A stretch of DNA of 64,000 bases from Sphingomonas sp. A2-49 (GCF_025548555.1 NZ_JAJLPA010000004.1:62001-126000); one strand, 5' to 3'. Counted from the stretch's first letter, positions 19,118 to 28,265 are shown. Numbers and translations: made by a program. The notes: a model not told the origin generated them from the letters alone.

Positions 19118-20586
19118 GCGGCGAACCGATCGGACGCGTGGTGATCGTCGGCGGCGGCACCGCGGGGTGGATGGCCGCGGCGGCGGCGGCGCGCTTCCTC
19201 GACGACGGGCGGCGCACGGTCACGCTGATCGAATCGGACGCGATCGGCACCGTCGGCGTCGGCGAGGCGACCATCCCGCCGATCCGCGGCTTCAACGCGC
19301 GGCTGGGCATCGACGAGGCGGATTTCCTGCGCGCGACCGGCGGCACGCCCAAGCTGGGGATCGAATTCGTCGGCTGGCGCGACGGCACCGATCGCTACAT
19401 CCACCCCTTCGGCACGCACGGCCGCGATATCGAGGGGCTGAACTTCCACCAGCTGTGGCTGAAGCTGCGCGATGCCCCGGGGATCGGGGGAATCGAGGCT
19501 TATTCGATGTCGGCGGTGGCGGCGCGCGCGCATCGCTTCGCCCCCCCCTCGCCCGACCCACGCTCGCCGCTGTCGGGGCTGGAATATGCCTATCATTTCG
19601 ATGCGGGACTGTACGCCGGCTTCCTGCGCGCCCGCGCGGAGGCGCAGGGCGCGCGCCGGATGGAGGGGCGTATCGTCGGGGTCGAGCAGGATGCGCGCGG
19701 CCATGTCGCCGCGGTCCGGCTGGAGGGCGACCGCCGCGTCGAGGGCGACCTGTTCATCGACTGCTCCGGGTTCCGCAGCCTGTTGCTGGGCGAGACGATG
19801 GGGGTGGCGTTCGAGGACTGGTCGCACTGGCTGCCGTGCGATCGCGCGATCGCGGTGCCGACCGCGCGCACCGCGCCGCTGCTGCCCTATACCCGCGCGA
19901 CCGCGCACGGCGCCGGGTGGCAATGGCGGATCCCGTTGCAGCATCGCACCGGCAACGGCCATGTCTATGCCAGCGCCTTCACCAGCGACGAGGATGCCGA
20001 GCGGACGCTGCGCGCCCACCTCGACGCGGCGCCGACCGCCGAACCGCGTCGCCTGTCGTTCCGGGCCGGGCGCCGGATGCGAATGTGGGCGGGCAACGTC
20101 GTCGCGCTGGGCCTCGCCGGCGGCTTCCTCGAACCGCTCGAATCGACCAGCATCCACCTGATCCAGACCGGGATCTCGAAGCTGTTCGGCCTGTTCCCGG
20201 ACATGCGCTTCACCGATGTCGAACGCGACGAATACAACCGGCTGATGGGCGATCAATATGCCTCGATCCGCGACTTCATCATCCTCCATTATGCCGCGAC
20301 GACCCGCGACGACACGCCGTTCTGGCGCCACGTCCGCACCATGGCGCTGCCCGACACGCTGAACCGCAAGATCGCGCTGTTCCGGGAAAAGGGGCGGATC
20401 TTCCGCTACGACGACGAACTGTTCGCGGTGCCGAGCTGGGTCGCGGTCCTGCTCGGCCAGGGGGTCGTGCCCGACGGCTACGACCCGGTGGTCGACGCGC
20501 TCGACGCCGACCGGGTCGCCGAGGCGATGCGCCAGATGCGGGCGAGCTATACCGCGATGGCGGCGCAGATGCCGCGGGTCGAATGA
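19114..20586 (+). CDS. Flavin-dependent tryptophan-halogenase-family protein, third copy
   Basis: This 490-residue protein begins in an ATGA overlap with the degenerate copy. It has GGGTAGWM, catalytic K80 in PKLGIEF, the WQWRIP motif at residues 269-274, GGFLEPLESTS and the long C-terminal helical region, so all halogenase features are intact. It is clearly paralogous to the first copy (shared IHPFGT, DWSHWLPCDRA, ILHYAATTRDD-type blocks) yet diverged, which suggests different substrates or halogen positions. Its 3' end converges on a c-di-GMP gene with 7 bases between stops and no obvious terminator. Confidence 0.9.
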   Translation: MSGEPIGRVVIVGGGTAGWMAAAAAARFLDDGRRTVTLIESDAIGTVGVGEATIPPIRGFNARLGIDEADFLRATGGTPKLGIEFVGWRDGTDRYIHPFGTHGRDIEGLNFHQLWLKLRDAPGIGGIEAYSMSAVAARAHRFAPPSPDPRSPLSGLEYAYHFDAGLYAGFLRARAEAQGARRMEGRIVGVEQDARGHVAAVRLEGDRRVEGDLFIDCSGFRSLLLGETMGVAFEDWSHWLPCDRAIAVPTARTAPLLPYTRATAHGAGWQWRIPLQHRTGNGHVYASAFTSDEDAERTLRAHLDAAPTAEPRRLSFRAGRRMRMWAGNVVALGLAGGFLEPLESTSIHLIQTGISKLFGLFPDMRFTDVERDEYNRLMGDQYASIRDFIILHYAATTRDDTPFWRHVRTMALPDTLNRKIALFREKGRIFRYDDELFAVPSWVAVLLGQGVVPDGYDPVVDALDADRVAEAMRQMRASYTAMAAQMPRVE

Positions 20587-20593
20587 CCGCGGG

Positions 20594-22954
20594 CTACGCC
20601 GCGCGTGCCAGCCGGGCCGGCAGCAGGTGGGCGATGCCCTCGATCTCGACCGGACGGCTGAGCAGGAACCCCTGGATGCTGTCGCAGCCCTGGCCGCGCA
20701 GGCAGCCGAGCTGGTCGGCGTCCTCGACCCCTTCCGCGGTGATCTCCATGTGCAGCGCCGCGGCGAGGTCGACGATCGCGCGCACGATCGCCGCACTGCT
20801 GGCATCGGCGGCGACGTTGGTGACGAACGACCGGTCGATCTTGATCTTGTCGAAGGGAAAACTGCGCAGATAGCTGAGCGACGAATAGCCGGTGCCGAAG
20901 TCGTCGAGCGCCACGCGGACGCCCAGCGCGCGCAATCGGTGCAGCACGTTGAGCACGTTCTCCTCGCCGTCGAGGAACACCGATTCGGTGATCTCGATCT
21001 CCAGCCGGTTCGCAGGCAGGCCGCTGCGCGCGAGCGCCTGGAGCACGATCGCGGCGAAGCCCTGGCTGCGGAACTGCAACGGCGAGACGTTGATCGCGAC
21101 GCGGACGTGATCGGGCCAGAGGGTCGCCTGGCGGCACGCCTCGTGCAGCACCCATTCGCCGATCCCGACGATCAGGCCGGTGTCCTCGGCGACCGGGATG
21201 AATTCGACCGGCGACACCTCGCCCCGGGTCGGGTGATGCCAGCGGAGCAGCGATTCGAATCCGCCGATGCGATCGGCCTTGAGGTCGTAGATCGGCTGGA
21301 AGTTCAGGCGGAACTGCCCCGTCATCAGCGCTTCGCGCAGGTCGAGTTCGAGCTGGCGGCGCTTGCGCGCGGCGATGTCGAGCGCCTCTTCGAAGAAGCG
21401 GTAGACGCCGCGGCCGTCGCGCTTGGCGCGATAGAGCGCGAGGTCGGCGTTCTTGAGCAGCTGGTCGGGATCGGATCCGTCGGTGGGCGACAGCGCGATG
21501 CCGATGCTGAAGCCGGTCGCGATCTGGTGCCCGGCCGCCTCGACCGGGCGCGCCACCGCATCGAGGATCGCCTGCGCCAGCGCGCGCGGCCGGTCGGGCT
21601 CGACCCGCCCCGCCAGGATGATCGCGAATTCGTCGCCGCCGAGGCGCGAGACGAGCCCGTCCGGCGCGAGGCCCGACAGCAGCACGCCGAGCGCGCCGAG
21701 CAAGGCGTCGCCGACCGGATGGCCCAACGTGTCGTTGACGCCCTTGAAGCCGTCGAGGTCGAGGCAGAGCACGGTCACCTGCTCCCCCGCCTGCCCCGGC
21801 CGCGCCGCGCGCGCAATCGCCTGATCGAGCGCCTGGCGGAACGAGGTGCGGTTGGGCAAGCCGGTAAGCGTATCGTGGAAGGCGAGGTGCGAGATGCGGT
21901 TCTCGCGGTCGATGATCCCCTGCGACATGCGGTTGAAGCTTTGCGCGAGCCGGCCGATCTCGTCGTCGCCGGTCACGGTCACCTCGGTGCGGGCGCCTTC
22001 CTCCAGCGCCCGGGCGGCGTCGTCGAGCGCGTTGAGCGGCCGGGTGATCGTCCGTGCGAGCCGCAGGCTGCCGAGCACCACCAGCGCGATCCCGATCAGC
22101 CCGGCGAGCGCCAGGCCGAGTTGCAGCGGCAAATAGGGGGCGAGCGCGGCGCGGAGCGGATAGCGGACGAGGAGCGCGGCGTCGGCAACGCCATCGGGGC
22201 CGGTCAGCGGCTTGGCGATGGCGAAGGCGCGGCCGCTCGGCAGCGACAGCGTCGCCAGCAGGCGCGCGGCATGCGACCCCGCGACCAGCGCGTCGACGTC
22301 GGCGCCCGCAGGCACCGATCCGTCCGCGGCCTGCCAGTGGCCGGCGGGGTCGCGATAGAGCATCGTCGCGGTCAGCGGGATCGCCGACAGCCGCTCCAGA
22401 CCGCGCATCTCGGCGGCGTCGAGCGGAAGGGCGAGCACGACCGATCCGATCCGCATCGGCGCCAGCACCGGCGAGACGATGACGCGATAGATCCTGCCCT
22501 GTACTACCAGCACCGCGTCGCGCCGTCCGTCGGGCAGGCGACCCGGCAGGGCCGCGATCAGCGGCGCGAGCGCCCCGGTCGCGCCGATGACCTGGCCGCC
22601 CTGTTCGACGACCATCGCCTGGCGGACGCCGGCACGGACACGCAACGTGTCGAGCGCGGATTCGATCGTCGGGCGATCGCCGGTCGCGACCGCGGTGCGG
22701 AAGCCGAAATCGTGCGCCAGCACGTCGGCGATTCCGCCGAGCGTACGGGCACGCAGCGCCCACAGGCCGTCGTAGACGCTGCCGCTCGATGCCAGTTCGG
22801 CGCTGACCGAGGCGCGCGCATGGTTGCGGATCATCACCTGCACGGTGATGCCGAGCACCGCGAGCGCGGCGGCGAACATGCCCGTGTACAGCACCGCCAG
22901 CCGTCCGCGCAGGGTGCGGAAGCGCAGCGGCGTGAGCGACCCGGGGCGGATCAT
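20594..22954 (-). CDS. Membrane GGDEF-EAL protein with extracytoplasmic sensor and HAMP domain
   Basis: The protein has 786 residues from the ATG at 22954, which overlaps the stop of the cupredoxin gene. Order: transmembrane helix about 18-40, periplasmic sensor about 41-275, second helix about 277-300, HAMP about 300-350, GGDEF domain (DTLTGLPNR, intact GGDEF at 439-443), and EAL domain with ESL instead of EAL (567-569) but intact DDFGTGYSS at 684. It should make and/or degrade cyclic di-GMP in response to a periplasmic signal. Coupling to a copper-type periplasmic protein suggests redox, copper or respiratory input. The EAL variant may still act as a phosphodiesterase, since Glu567 is kept. 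Confidence 0.9.
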   Translation of the reverse strand: MIRPGSLTPLRFRTLRGRLAVLYTGMFAAALAVLGITVQVMIRNHARASVSAELASSGSVYDGLWALRARTLGGIADVLAHDFGFRTAVATGDRPTIESALDTLRVRAGVRQAMVVEQGGQVIGATGALAPLIAALPGRLPDGRRDAVLVVQGRIYRVIVSPVLAPMRIGSVVLALPLDAAEMRGLERLSAIPLTATMLYRDPAGHWQAADGSVPAGADVDALVAGSHAARLLATLSLPSGRAFAIAKPLTGPDGVADAALLVRYPLRAALAPYLPLQLGLALAGLIGIALVVLGSLRLARTITRPLNALDDAARALEEGARTEVTVTGDDEIGRLAQSFNRMSQGIIDRENRISHLAFHDTLTGLPNRTSFRQALDQAIARAARPGQAGEQVTVLCLDLDGFKGVNDTLGHPVGDALLGALGVLLSGLAPDGLVSRLGGDEFAIILAGRVEPDRPRALAQAILDAVARPVEAAGHQIATGFSIGIALSPTDGSDPDQLLKNADLALYRAKRDGRGVYRFFEEALDIAARKRRQLELDLREALMTGQFRLNFQPIYDLKADRIGGFESLLRWHHPTRGEVSPVEFIPVAEDTGLIVGIGEWVLHEACRQATLWPDHVRVAINVSPLQFRSQGFAAIVLQALARSGLPANRLEIEITESVFLDGEENVLNVLHRLRALGVRVALDDFGTGYSSLSYLRSFPFDKIKIDRSFVTNVAADASSAAIVRAIVDLAAALHMEITAEGVEDADQLGCLRGQGCDSIQGFLLSRPVEIEGIAHLLPARLARAA

Positions 22955-23553
22955 CAGCGTCGGATCGTCAGCGTGGTGGCATAGCCCGCCGCCGGGACCG
23001 ACGCCGCCTGCGCCAGCGTGTTGCCGGGCGCGCGGATCGCGGGCGAAAAGACCCGCAACGTCACGCCGCCGGCGGGCACGCCGGGGATGACGACATGGCC
23101 CTGTGCGTCCGCCGTCGCGAAGAACGGCGTCGCGCTCACGACGATGAATCCGTTCATCGTGTCGTGGATGTTGCAACCGAGCGCGACCACCCCCGCGGTG
23201 TCGAAGGTGACGCTGCGCTGGTCCTCGCGGCCGTACAGTTTCAGGTCGAACCGTTTGGGCTTGGAAAAGGAATAGACGTGGTGGCGCACGGTGTCGCGGT
23301 TGGGGAACAGCACCTGCGCACCCACCGGGACGACCAGCACGTGCGGCTGGAAGGCGATGTTCTTCTGTTCCATCACATAGGGTCCGCGCGGCATGGCGCG
23401 CGGCGCCGCGGCGCTTTCGACCATCACCACCGCATCGCGCAGCGGCGTGCCGTCCGCCTGGCGGACGGTCACCTGAACGGTCGCGGCCGATGCCGCCGTC
23501 GGCAGGGTCAGCAGGGCCGCGGCGATCGCGGCGCGGGGGAACGGGGTGCGCAT
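22954..23553 (-). CDS. Periplasmic plastocyanin-like cupredoxin (methylamine-utilisation-like protein)
   Basis: This 199-residue protein has a clear signal peptide (to about AASA). The type-1 copper ligand pattern is visible: His in RHHVYSF, then the closely spaced Cys, His and Met of GCNIHDTMNG. The C-terminal third resembles a carboxypeptidase-regulatory-like beta domain. It lacks other mau neighbours, so the methylamine label is only by homology; a periplasmic electron carrier or copper/redox sensor is more likely. It overlaps the following membrane GGDEF-EAL gene by one base and is divergent from DUF3034. Confidence 0.8.
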   Translation of the reverse strand: MRTPFPRAAIAAALLTLPTAASAATVQVTVRQADGTPLRDAVVMVESAAAPRAMPRGPYVMEQKNIAFQPHVLVVPVGAQVLFPNRDTVRHHVYSFSKPKRFDLKLYGREDQRSVTFDTAGVVALGCNIHDTMNGFIVVSATPFFATADAQGHVVIPGVPAGGVTLRVFSPAIRAPGNTLAQAASVPAAGYATTLTIRR

Positions 23554-23637
23554 CGCCCCGGTGTAGCGGCGGGGTGTTGCGACTTGCTGAAAGCGCCGCT
23601 TACGCCTCCTTTACCATGAGCGACTAGGACAGCGTTC

Positions 23638-24522
23638 ATGCCCGTATCCCTGCGTCTCCGTCCGCTCGTCCTGCTCGCCGCCACCGCACTCGCCGTCACG
23701 CCCGCCGCCGCGAACCAGCGCCGCGCCGGTGGCAAGCTGTTGCTGACCAACGGCGTTTCGTCGCTCGAGGGGTCGGCGGGCGGCGGCCTCGCCACCTGGG
23801 CGGTCATCGCGGGCAACGAGACCGAGGACGGCAACGGCGCCACCGCCCACGCGACCTATGTCGCCCTGCCCGACTTCGACCTGACGAGCGCGGGTGCCGC
23901 GATCGGCCTGTCGGACCGGGTCGAACTGTCCTACGCCTATCAGCGGTTCGACACGCGGGCGGCGGGCGCCGCGCTGGGCCTCGGCCGCGGCTTCACCTTC
24001 GGCCAGCACGTGGTCGGCGCCAAGCTGCGCATCGCGGGCGATGCCGTCTGGGCGCAGCAGACCATGCTGCCGCAGATCGCGGTCGGCGTGGAGTATCGCA
24101 TCGCCGAGCGCGCGCCCGTGCTGCGCGCCGTCGGCGCCGCCCAGACCAGAAGCGCCGATCTCTACGTCGCCGCGACCAAATTGTGGCTGGCGCAAGGGAT
24201 CGTCGCCGATGCGACATTGCGCCTTACCAAGGCGAACCAGTTCGGCCTGCTCGGCTTCGGCGGCCCGCGCCAGGATGCGCGCACCGCGCAGTTCGAGGGC
24301 TCGCTGGGCAAGATGCTGACGCGCAGCCTCGTCGTCGGCGCCGAATATCGCACCAAGCCGGACAATCTGGCGTTCGCGGCCGAGGACGACAGCTACGACC
24401 TGTTCGCCGCCTGGGCATTCCATCGCAACGCATCGGTCACCGCCGCCTATGTCGACCTCGGCGCGATCGCGACGGTGCGGCGCCAGCGCGGCCTGTTCGT
24501 GTCGGTACAGGGCGGGTTCTGA
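23638..24522 (+). CDS. DUF3034 family outer-membrane protein
   Basis: This 294-residue protein has a signal peptide (cleavage near TPAAA). It resembles the DUF3034 family: GGKLLLTNGVSSLEG at the N-terminus, alternating beta-strand pattern throughout, and a final Phe typical of outer-membrane barrels. Function is not established. AGGAC precedes the ATG by 8 bases. It is divergent from the cupredoxin and immediately upstream of the truncated haemoglobin, a neighbourhood suggesting a redox or small-molecule role shared with these genes. Confidence 0.75.
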   Translation: MPVSLRLRPLVLLAATALAVTPAAANQRRAGGKLLLTNGVSSLEGSAGGGLATWAVIAGNETEDGNGATAHATYVALPDFDLTSAGAAIGLSDRVELSYAYQRFDTRAAGAALGLGRGFTFGQHVVGAKLRIAGDAVWAQQTMLPQIAVGVEYRIAERAPVLRAVGAAQTRSADLYVAATKLWLAQGIVADATLRLTKANQFGLLGFGGPRQDARTAQFEGSLGKMLTRSLVVGAEYRTKPDNLAFAAEDDSYDLFAAWAFHRNASVTAAYVDLGAIATVRRQRGLFVSVQGGF

Positions 24523-24577
24523 CCGCCGCCGCCCCTTCCCCATCCACGCCATCGCCGGCCCGCCGAGGACACCTTCC

Positions 24578-25081
24578 ATGATCGCCACCCTCCTGTTCGT
24601 CGCGCTTCAGGTCGCGACGCCCACCGGCGAGGAGCCGGTCGCACCCTATGTCCATGCCGATGCCAATGCGGGCGCGGCGCCGTTCGCCGGCGACGCGATG
24701 TGGCGCGCCTTCCATGGCCGCGCCGGGGTCGAGCGGATCGTCGCGGACCTCGTCGCGCGCAATGTCGCCGATCCGCGCATCACCGATATCTTCAAGGGGC
24801 AGGACCTGGTGCGGCTGCGGCGGACGCTGACCGAGCAATTCTGCTACATCCTCAACGGCGGCTGCGGCTATAGCGGGCGCACGATGCGCGCCGCGCACGC
24901 CGATATGGGCATCCAGCAGGCCGACATGGCGGCGCTGGTCGAGAACCTGCAGGCGGCGATGGGGCGCGAGCATGTCGCATTCGGGGCGCAGAACCGCCTG
25001 CTCGCGAAACTGGCGCCGATGCACCGCGAGATCGTCAAGGTCCGCGGCGTCCGCGCCCCCGCCACCGCCACCGCCCCCTGA
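24578..25081 (+). CDS. Group 1 truncated haemoglobin, possibly exported
   Basis: This 167-residue protein carries a truncated globin domain from about residue 40: a FKGQD segment, RRTLTEQFCYILNGGCGYSG, and the proximal haem ligand His in MRAAHADMGI. Group 1 globins bind O2, NO or CO and can detoxify NO. The N-terminal IATLLFVALQVATPTG is hydrophobic but lacks basic residues, so export is possible but uncertain. CGAGGA precedes the ATG by 8 bases. It lies 55 bases after the DUF3034 gene and is likely co-transcribed. Confidence 0.82.
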   Translation: MIATLLFVALQVATPTGEEPVAPYVHADANAGAAPFAGDAMWRAFHGRAGVERIVADLVARNVADPRITDIFKGQDLVRLRRTLTEQFCYILNGGCGYSGRTMRAAHADMGIQQADMAALVENLQAAMGREHVAFGAQNRLLAKLAPMHREIVKVRGVRAPATATAP

Positions 25082-25091
25082 ACCGGGGCAC

Positions 25092-25118
25092 CGGGCGCAC
25101 CGGCTCTAAAGGCGCCCG
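25092..25118 (+). terminator. GC hairpin after the globin gene
   Basis: A 7-base perfect stem (CGGGCGC/GCGCCCG, 13-base loop) lies 11 bases beyond the globin stop. There is no T-run, so it is at best a partial terminator or a 3' end stabiliser. The AT-richer stretch at 25130-25158 beyond it may hold the promoter of the next gene. Confidence 0.4.
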
Positions 25119-25205
25119 ATTGCACTCGAAATGGTTTCGTTACATATCTTTAAGTGACAGCCGCCACCGTCCTCCACGCCACGAGGGATGACCGAAGGAT
25201 GCGGT

Positions 25206-27806
25206 GTGGATCGCTGGAGTGACGGCCCGTTCGACCGGGACAGGGGATGCGACACGGACTGGTTCGACAGCCCGGTCGCGGTCCCGATTCCGGCCCCGGT
25301 CACCCGCCGCCGCTTCGCGATCCCGGTGCCCGCGGCGGTCGCGGCGCAGCCGTTGCCGCTCAACGACGTGCTCAGCCGCGCGCGGATCGGCCTGCTGCAT
25401 CGCGACCGGCACCAGCGCGTCCTGAGCGTCAACGCCCGCTTCTGCGAGATGGTTGGCCGCGACGCGGCGGCGCTGTCGGGCCTGCCCGCCCCGGAATTCC
25501 TCCATCCCGACGATCGCGAGGCGGTGATCGCGGGCTATCGCGCGAAGCTGGCGCTCGCCCAACCCTATGAGATCGAGACGCGGTTCATCCGGCCGGACGG
25601 CAGCGTCATCTGGTGCGCGGTCAACATCGCCTTCACCTGCGACGCGGCGGGTGAGGCGGCGTCGACGATCACCGTCGTGCAGGACATCACCGCCCGCCGC
25701 ACCGCCGAGGCCGAACTGCGCGAGAGCGAGGAACATTACCGCCACACCGTGGAGCTGAACCCGCAGATCAGCTGGACCGCGCGCGCCGACGGGCAGGTCG
25801 ACGCGGTGAGTTCGCGCTGGACCGCGGTCACCGGCGGCGATCCCGGCGATGCGATGGGCGCGCAATGGCTCGCCGCCCTCCACCCCGAGGATATCGACCC
25901 GACCGAGGCGGCCTGGGCCCATGCCATCGCCACCGGCCACCCGGTCGACCTCGAATACCGGCTGCGCACGCCCCAGGGCGACTATCGCTGGTTTCGCGCG
26001 CGCGCGACCGCACGGCGGGGCGCGGACGATATGGTGGTGCGCTGGTACGGCACGCTGGAGGATATCCACGACCGCAAGCTCGCCGAATATGAACTGCGCG
26101 AGAGCGAGGAGCGGTTCCGGCTCGCCGCACATGCCGCCGGGCTCGGCATCTGGGACTATGACGCGCTGCGCGACCGGCGGGAGTGGTCGGACGAATTCAA
26201 GGCGATGCTGGGCCTGCCGACGACGACGCCGGCCTCGGTCCAGACCGCGCTCGACCGGGTGGTGCCTGCCGACCGGCACCGGTTGCAGGCGCTCGTCGCG
26301 GCGGTGGAGGCACGCGACGGCAACCACCGGTTCGAGACGACGCTGCGCATCCACCGCGCCGACACGGGCGAGGAACGCTGGATCAAGACGGGCGGCTGGC
26401 GGATCGAGGCACCGTCGGGCCGGTTGTCGCGCGTGCTCGTCACCACCCGCGACGTAACCGAGGAACGCACCGCCGAAGACCGGATCCGCTTCGCCGCGCA
26501 TCACGACGTCCTCACCGGCCTGCCCAACCGCGCGGCGTTCGGGGAGCGGCTGGAGGCCGCGATCGAACAGGCGGGGCGGCTGGGCAACAGGCTGGCGCTG
26601 GTGCTGTTCGACGTCGATCACCTGAAGGAAACCAACGACACGATCGGCCACGATGCCGGCGACGTGGTGCTGCGCACGTTCGGCGAGCGGCTGCGCGGTG
26701 CGCTGGGATCGCATTGCACGCTGGCGCGGCTGGGCGGCGACGAATTCGCCGCGGTGATCGAGGGCGACGACGAACCGCATCAGGTGATCGCGCGCGTCCG
26801 TACCGCGTTGAAGGGCGTACGCGAGCCGCTGGCGCACGACGGCCGCATCCTCGATTGCCAGGCGACCGCCGGCGGATCGTTGTTCCCCGGCGACGGCGCC
26901 ACCGCCGCGGAGCTGCTCAAATCGGCGGATATCGCGCTCTACGCCGCCAAGGCCAACGCGCGCGGCAGCATGCTGACGTTCCAGCCGCACATGCGCGCCG
27001 ACCTGCAACGGCGCTCGTCGATGCTCAGCATCGCCCGCGACGTGGTGCGCGACGACCGGATCATGCCCTTCTACCAGCCCAAGGTGGCGCTCGACAGCGG
27101 CCGGGTGTGCGGGTTCGAAGCGCTGCTGCGCTGGCGACACCCCAGCGTCGGCACCCAATTGCCCGGCACGATCGCGGCGGCATTCGAGGACCTGGAGCTC
27201 GCCGTCAGCCTGAGCGAACGGATGCTCGAAGGGATCGTCGGCGACATGCGCGGCTGGCTCGACGCCGGCATCGACTTCGGCCGGATCGCCTTCAACCTGT
27301 CGCCCGCGGAATTCCGCCGCGAGGACCTGTGCGAGCGCATCCTGTCGCGGCTGGCGCGCGCGGGGGTGCCGCCGCAGCGGCTGGAGCTGGAGGTGACCGA
27401 GACGGTGTTCGTCGGTCGCGGCGCCGAATGCGTCGGCCACACGCTCGAGACCTTCTCGTGCGCGGGGGTCCATATCGCGCTCGACGATTTCGGCACCGGC
27501 TATGCCTCGCTGACGCACCTCAAGGCGTTTCCGGTGCACACGATCAAGATCGACCAGAGCTTCGTCAGCCATCTCGATCGCGACGCTGGGGATGCGGCGA
27601 TCATCGATGCGGTCGTGGCGCTCGGCCACCGGCTCGGCATGACGGTGGTGGCGGAGGGGGTGGAGACCGCCGCGCAGGCCCGGTATCTGGTCGCGCAGGG
27701 GTGCGACGTGGCGCAGGGCTATCTGTTCGGGCGCAGCGTCCCGCGCGACGCGGTGCCCGCCGCGCTCCACCGCATCCACGATATCGCACGCGCGCGCGCG
27801 GACTAG
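25206..27806 (+). CDS. Soluble PAS-PAS-PAS-GGDEF-EAL cyclic di-GMP enzyme
   Basis: The protein has 866 residues from the GTG at 25206, which has GAAGGA six bases upstream; the in-frame ATG at 25188 adds six residues but abuts its only purine tract. There are no membrane helices. Three PAS domains (about 50-165, 172-290, 298-420, each followed by a PAC-type segment) precede a GGDEF domain with intact LGGDEF (509-514) and an EAL domain with intact EALLRW (638-643) and DDFGTGYAS. Both catalytic domains look active, so it can set cyclic di-GMP up or down according to PAS signals, perhaps haem- or flavin-bound. It is the second such enzyme in this cluster. Confidence 0.92.
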   Translation: MDRWSDGPFDRDRGCDTDWFDSPVAVPIPAPVTRRRFAIPVPAAVAAQPLPLNDVLSRARIGLLHRDRHQRVLSVNARFCEMVGRDAAALSGLPAPEFLHPDDREAVIAGYRAKLALAQPYEIETRFIRPDGSVIWCAVNIAFTCDAAGEAASTITVVQDITARRTAEAELRESEEHYRHTVELNPQISWTARADGQVDAVSSRWTAVTGGDPGDAMGAQWLAALHPEDIDPTEAAWAHAIATGHPVDLEYRLRTPQGDYRWFRARATARRGADDMVVRWYGTLEDIHDRKLAEYELRESEERFRLAAHAAGLGIWDYDALRDRREWSDEFKAMLGLPTTTPASVQTALDRVVPADRHRLQALVAAVEARDGNHRFETTLRIHRADTGEERWIKTGGWRIEAPSGRLSRVLVTTRDVTEERTAEDRIRFAAHHDVLTGLPNRAAFGERLEAAIEQAGRLGNRLALVLFDVDHLKETNDTIGHDAGDVVLRTFGERLRGALGSHCTLARLGGDEFAAVIEGDDEPHQVIARVRTALKGVREPLAHDGRILDCQATAGGSLFPGDGATAAELLKSADIALYAAKANARGSMLTFQPHMRADLQRRSSMLSIARDVVRDDRIMPFYQPKVALDSGRVCGFEALLRWRHPSVGTQLPGTIAAAFEDLELAVSLSERMLEGIVGDMRGWLDAGIDFGRIAFNLSPAEFRREDLCERILSRLARAGVPPQRLELEVTETVFVGRGAECVGHTLETFSCAGVHIALDDFGTGYASLTHLKAFPVHTIKIDQSFVSHLDRDAGDAAIIDAVVALGHRLGMTVVAEGVETAAQARYLVAQGCDVAQGYLFGRSVPRDAVPAALHRIHDIARARAD

Positions 27807-27848
27807 CCGGACGGGGCGACCGCCCGGCCACCCCGCCGGCGGACGCGA

Positions 27849-28265
27849 TCAGTTGCGCAAACTGTCCGGCACGATCCCGCCGTTTTCCGCGAGCTTCGCC
27901 ATCACCGCCTTGTGCAGCGCGATATTCTGTTCGGCGCTGCCGTCGTCGCCGGCGTGCACGCCCAGCTCCTGCCCCAGCTCCTTGCGCGCCGACAGGCTCG
28001 AATCGAGGTCGAGCAGCTTGAGCAGGTCGACGATCGACGTCTGGTAGTTGCCGCCGCCATCCTTCATCGCCGCCATCTCGCCGAGCACCGCGCCGACGTC
28101 GACCGGCTGCGCGGGGGCTTCGGGCGCGGACGCAGGGGCGGGGGCAGCCGGCGCGGCGGGTGCGGGCGCCGGGGTCGCTTCCGCCTGCGTCGTCTGCGGC
28201 GGGGCCGGCGCGGCGGCCGCCTTGTGATGGAAGATCTTGCCCATGATGTTACCGAAAATGCTCAT
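27849..28265 (-). CDS. DUF3597 domain protein
   Basis: This 138-residue protein begins MSIFGNIMGKIFHHK, continues with an Ala/Pro-rich linker (about residues 16-55), and ends in the compact DUF3597 domain (GAVLGEMAAMK, SIVDLLKLLDLDSSL, ARKELGQELG). The domain is small, helical and common in alphaproteobacteria; its role is unknown, although the spacing of helices resembles LysM-associated or peptidoglycan-related proteins. GAGGAGCG precedes the ATG. It is divergent from the DUF4142 stress lipoprotein. Confidence 0.82.
   Translation of the reverse strand: MSIFGNIMGKIFHHKAAAAPAPPQTTQAEATPAPAPAAPAAPAPASAPEAPAQPVDVGAVLGEMAAMKDGGGNYQTSIVDLLKLLDLDSSLSARKELGQELGVHAGDDGSAEQNIALHKAVMAKLAENGGIVPDSLRN

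Noticed and set aside
25140..27779. 879-codon minus-strand frame opposite the PAS-GGDEF-EAL gene
   Set aside because: The plus strand encodes clear PAS, GGDEF and EAL motifs; the antisense frame is low-complexity Arg/Ala-rich.
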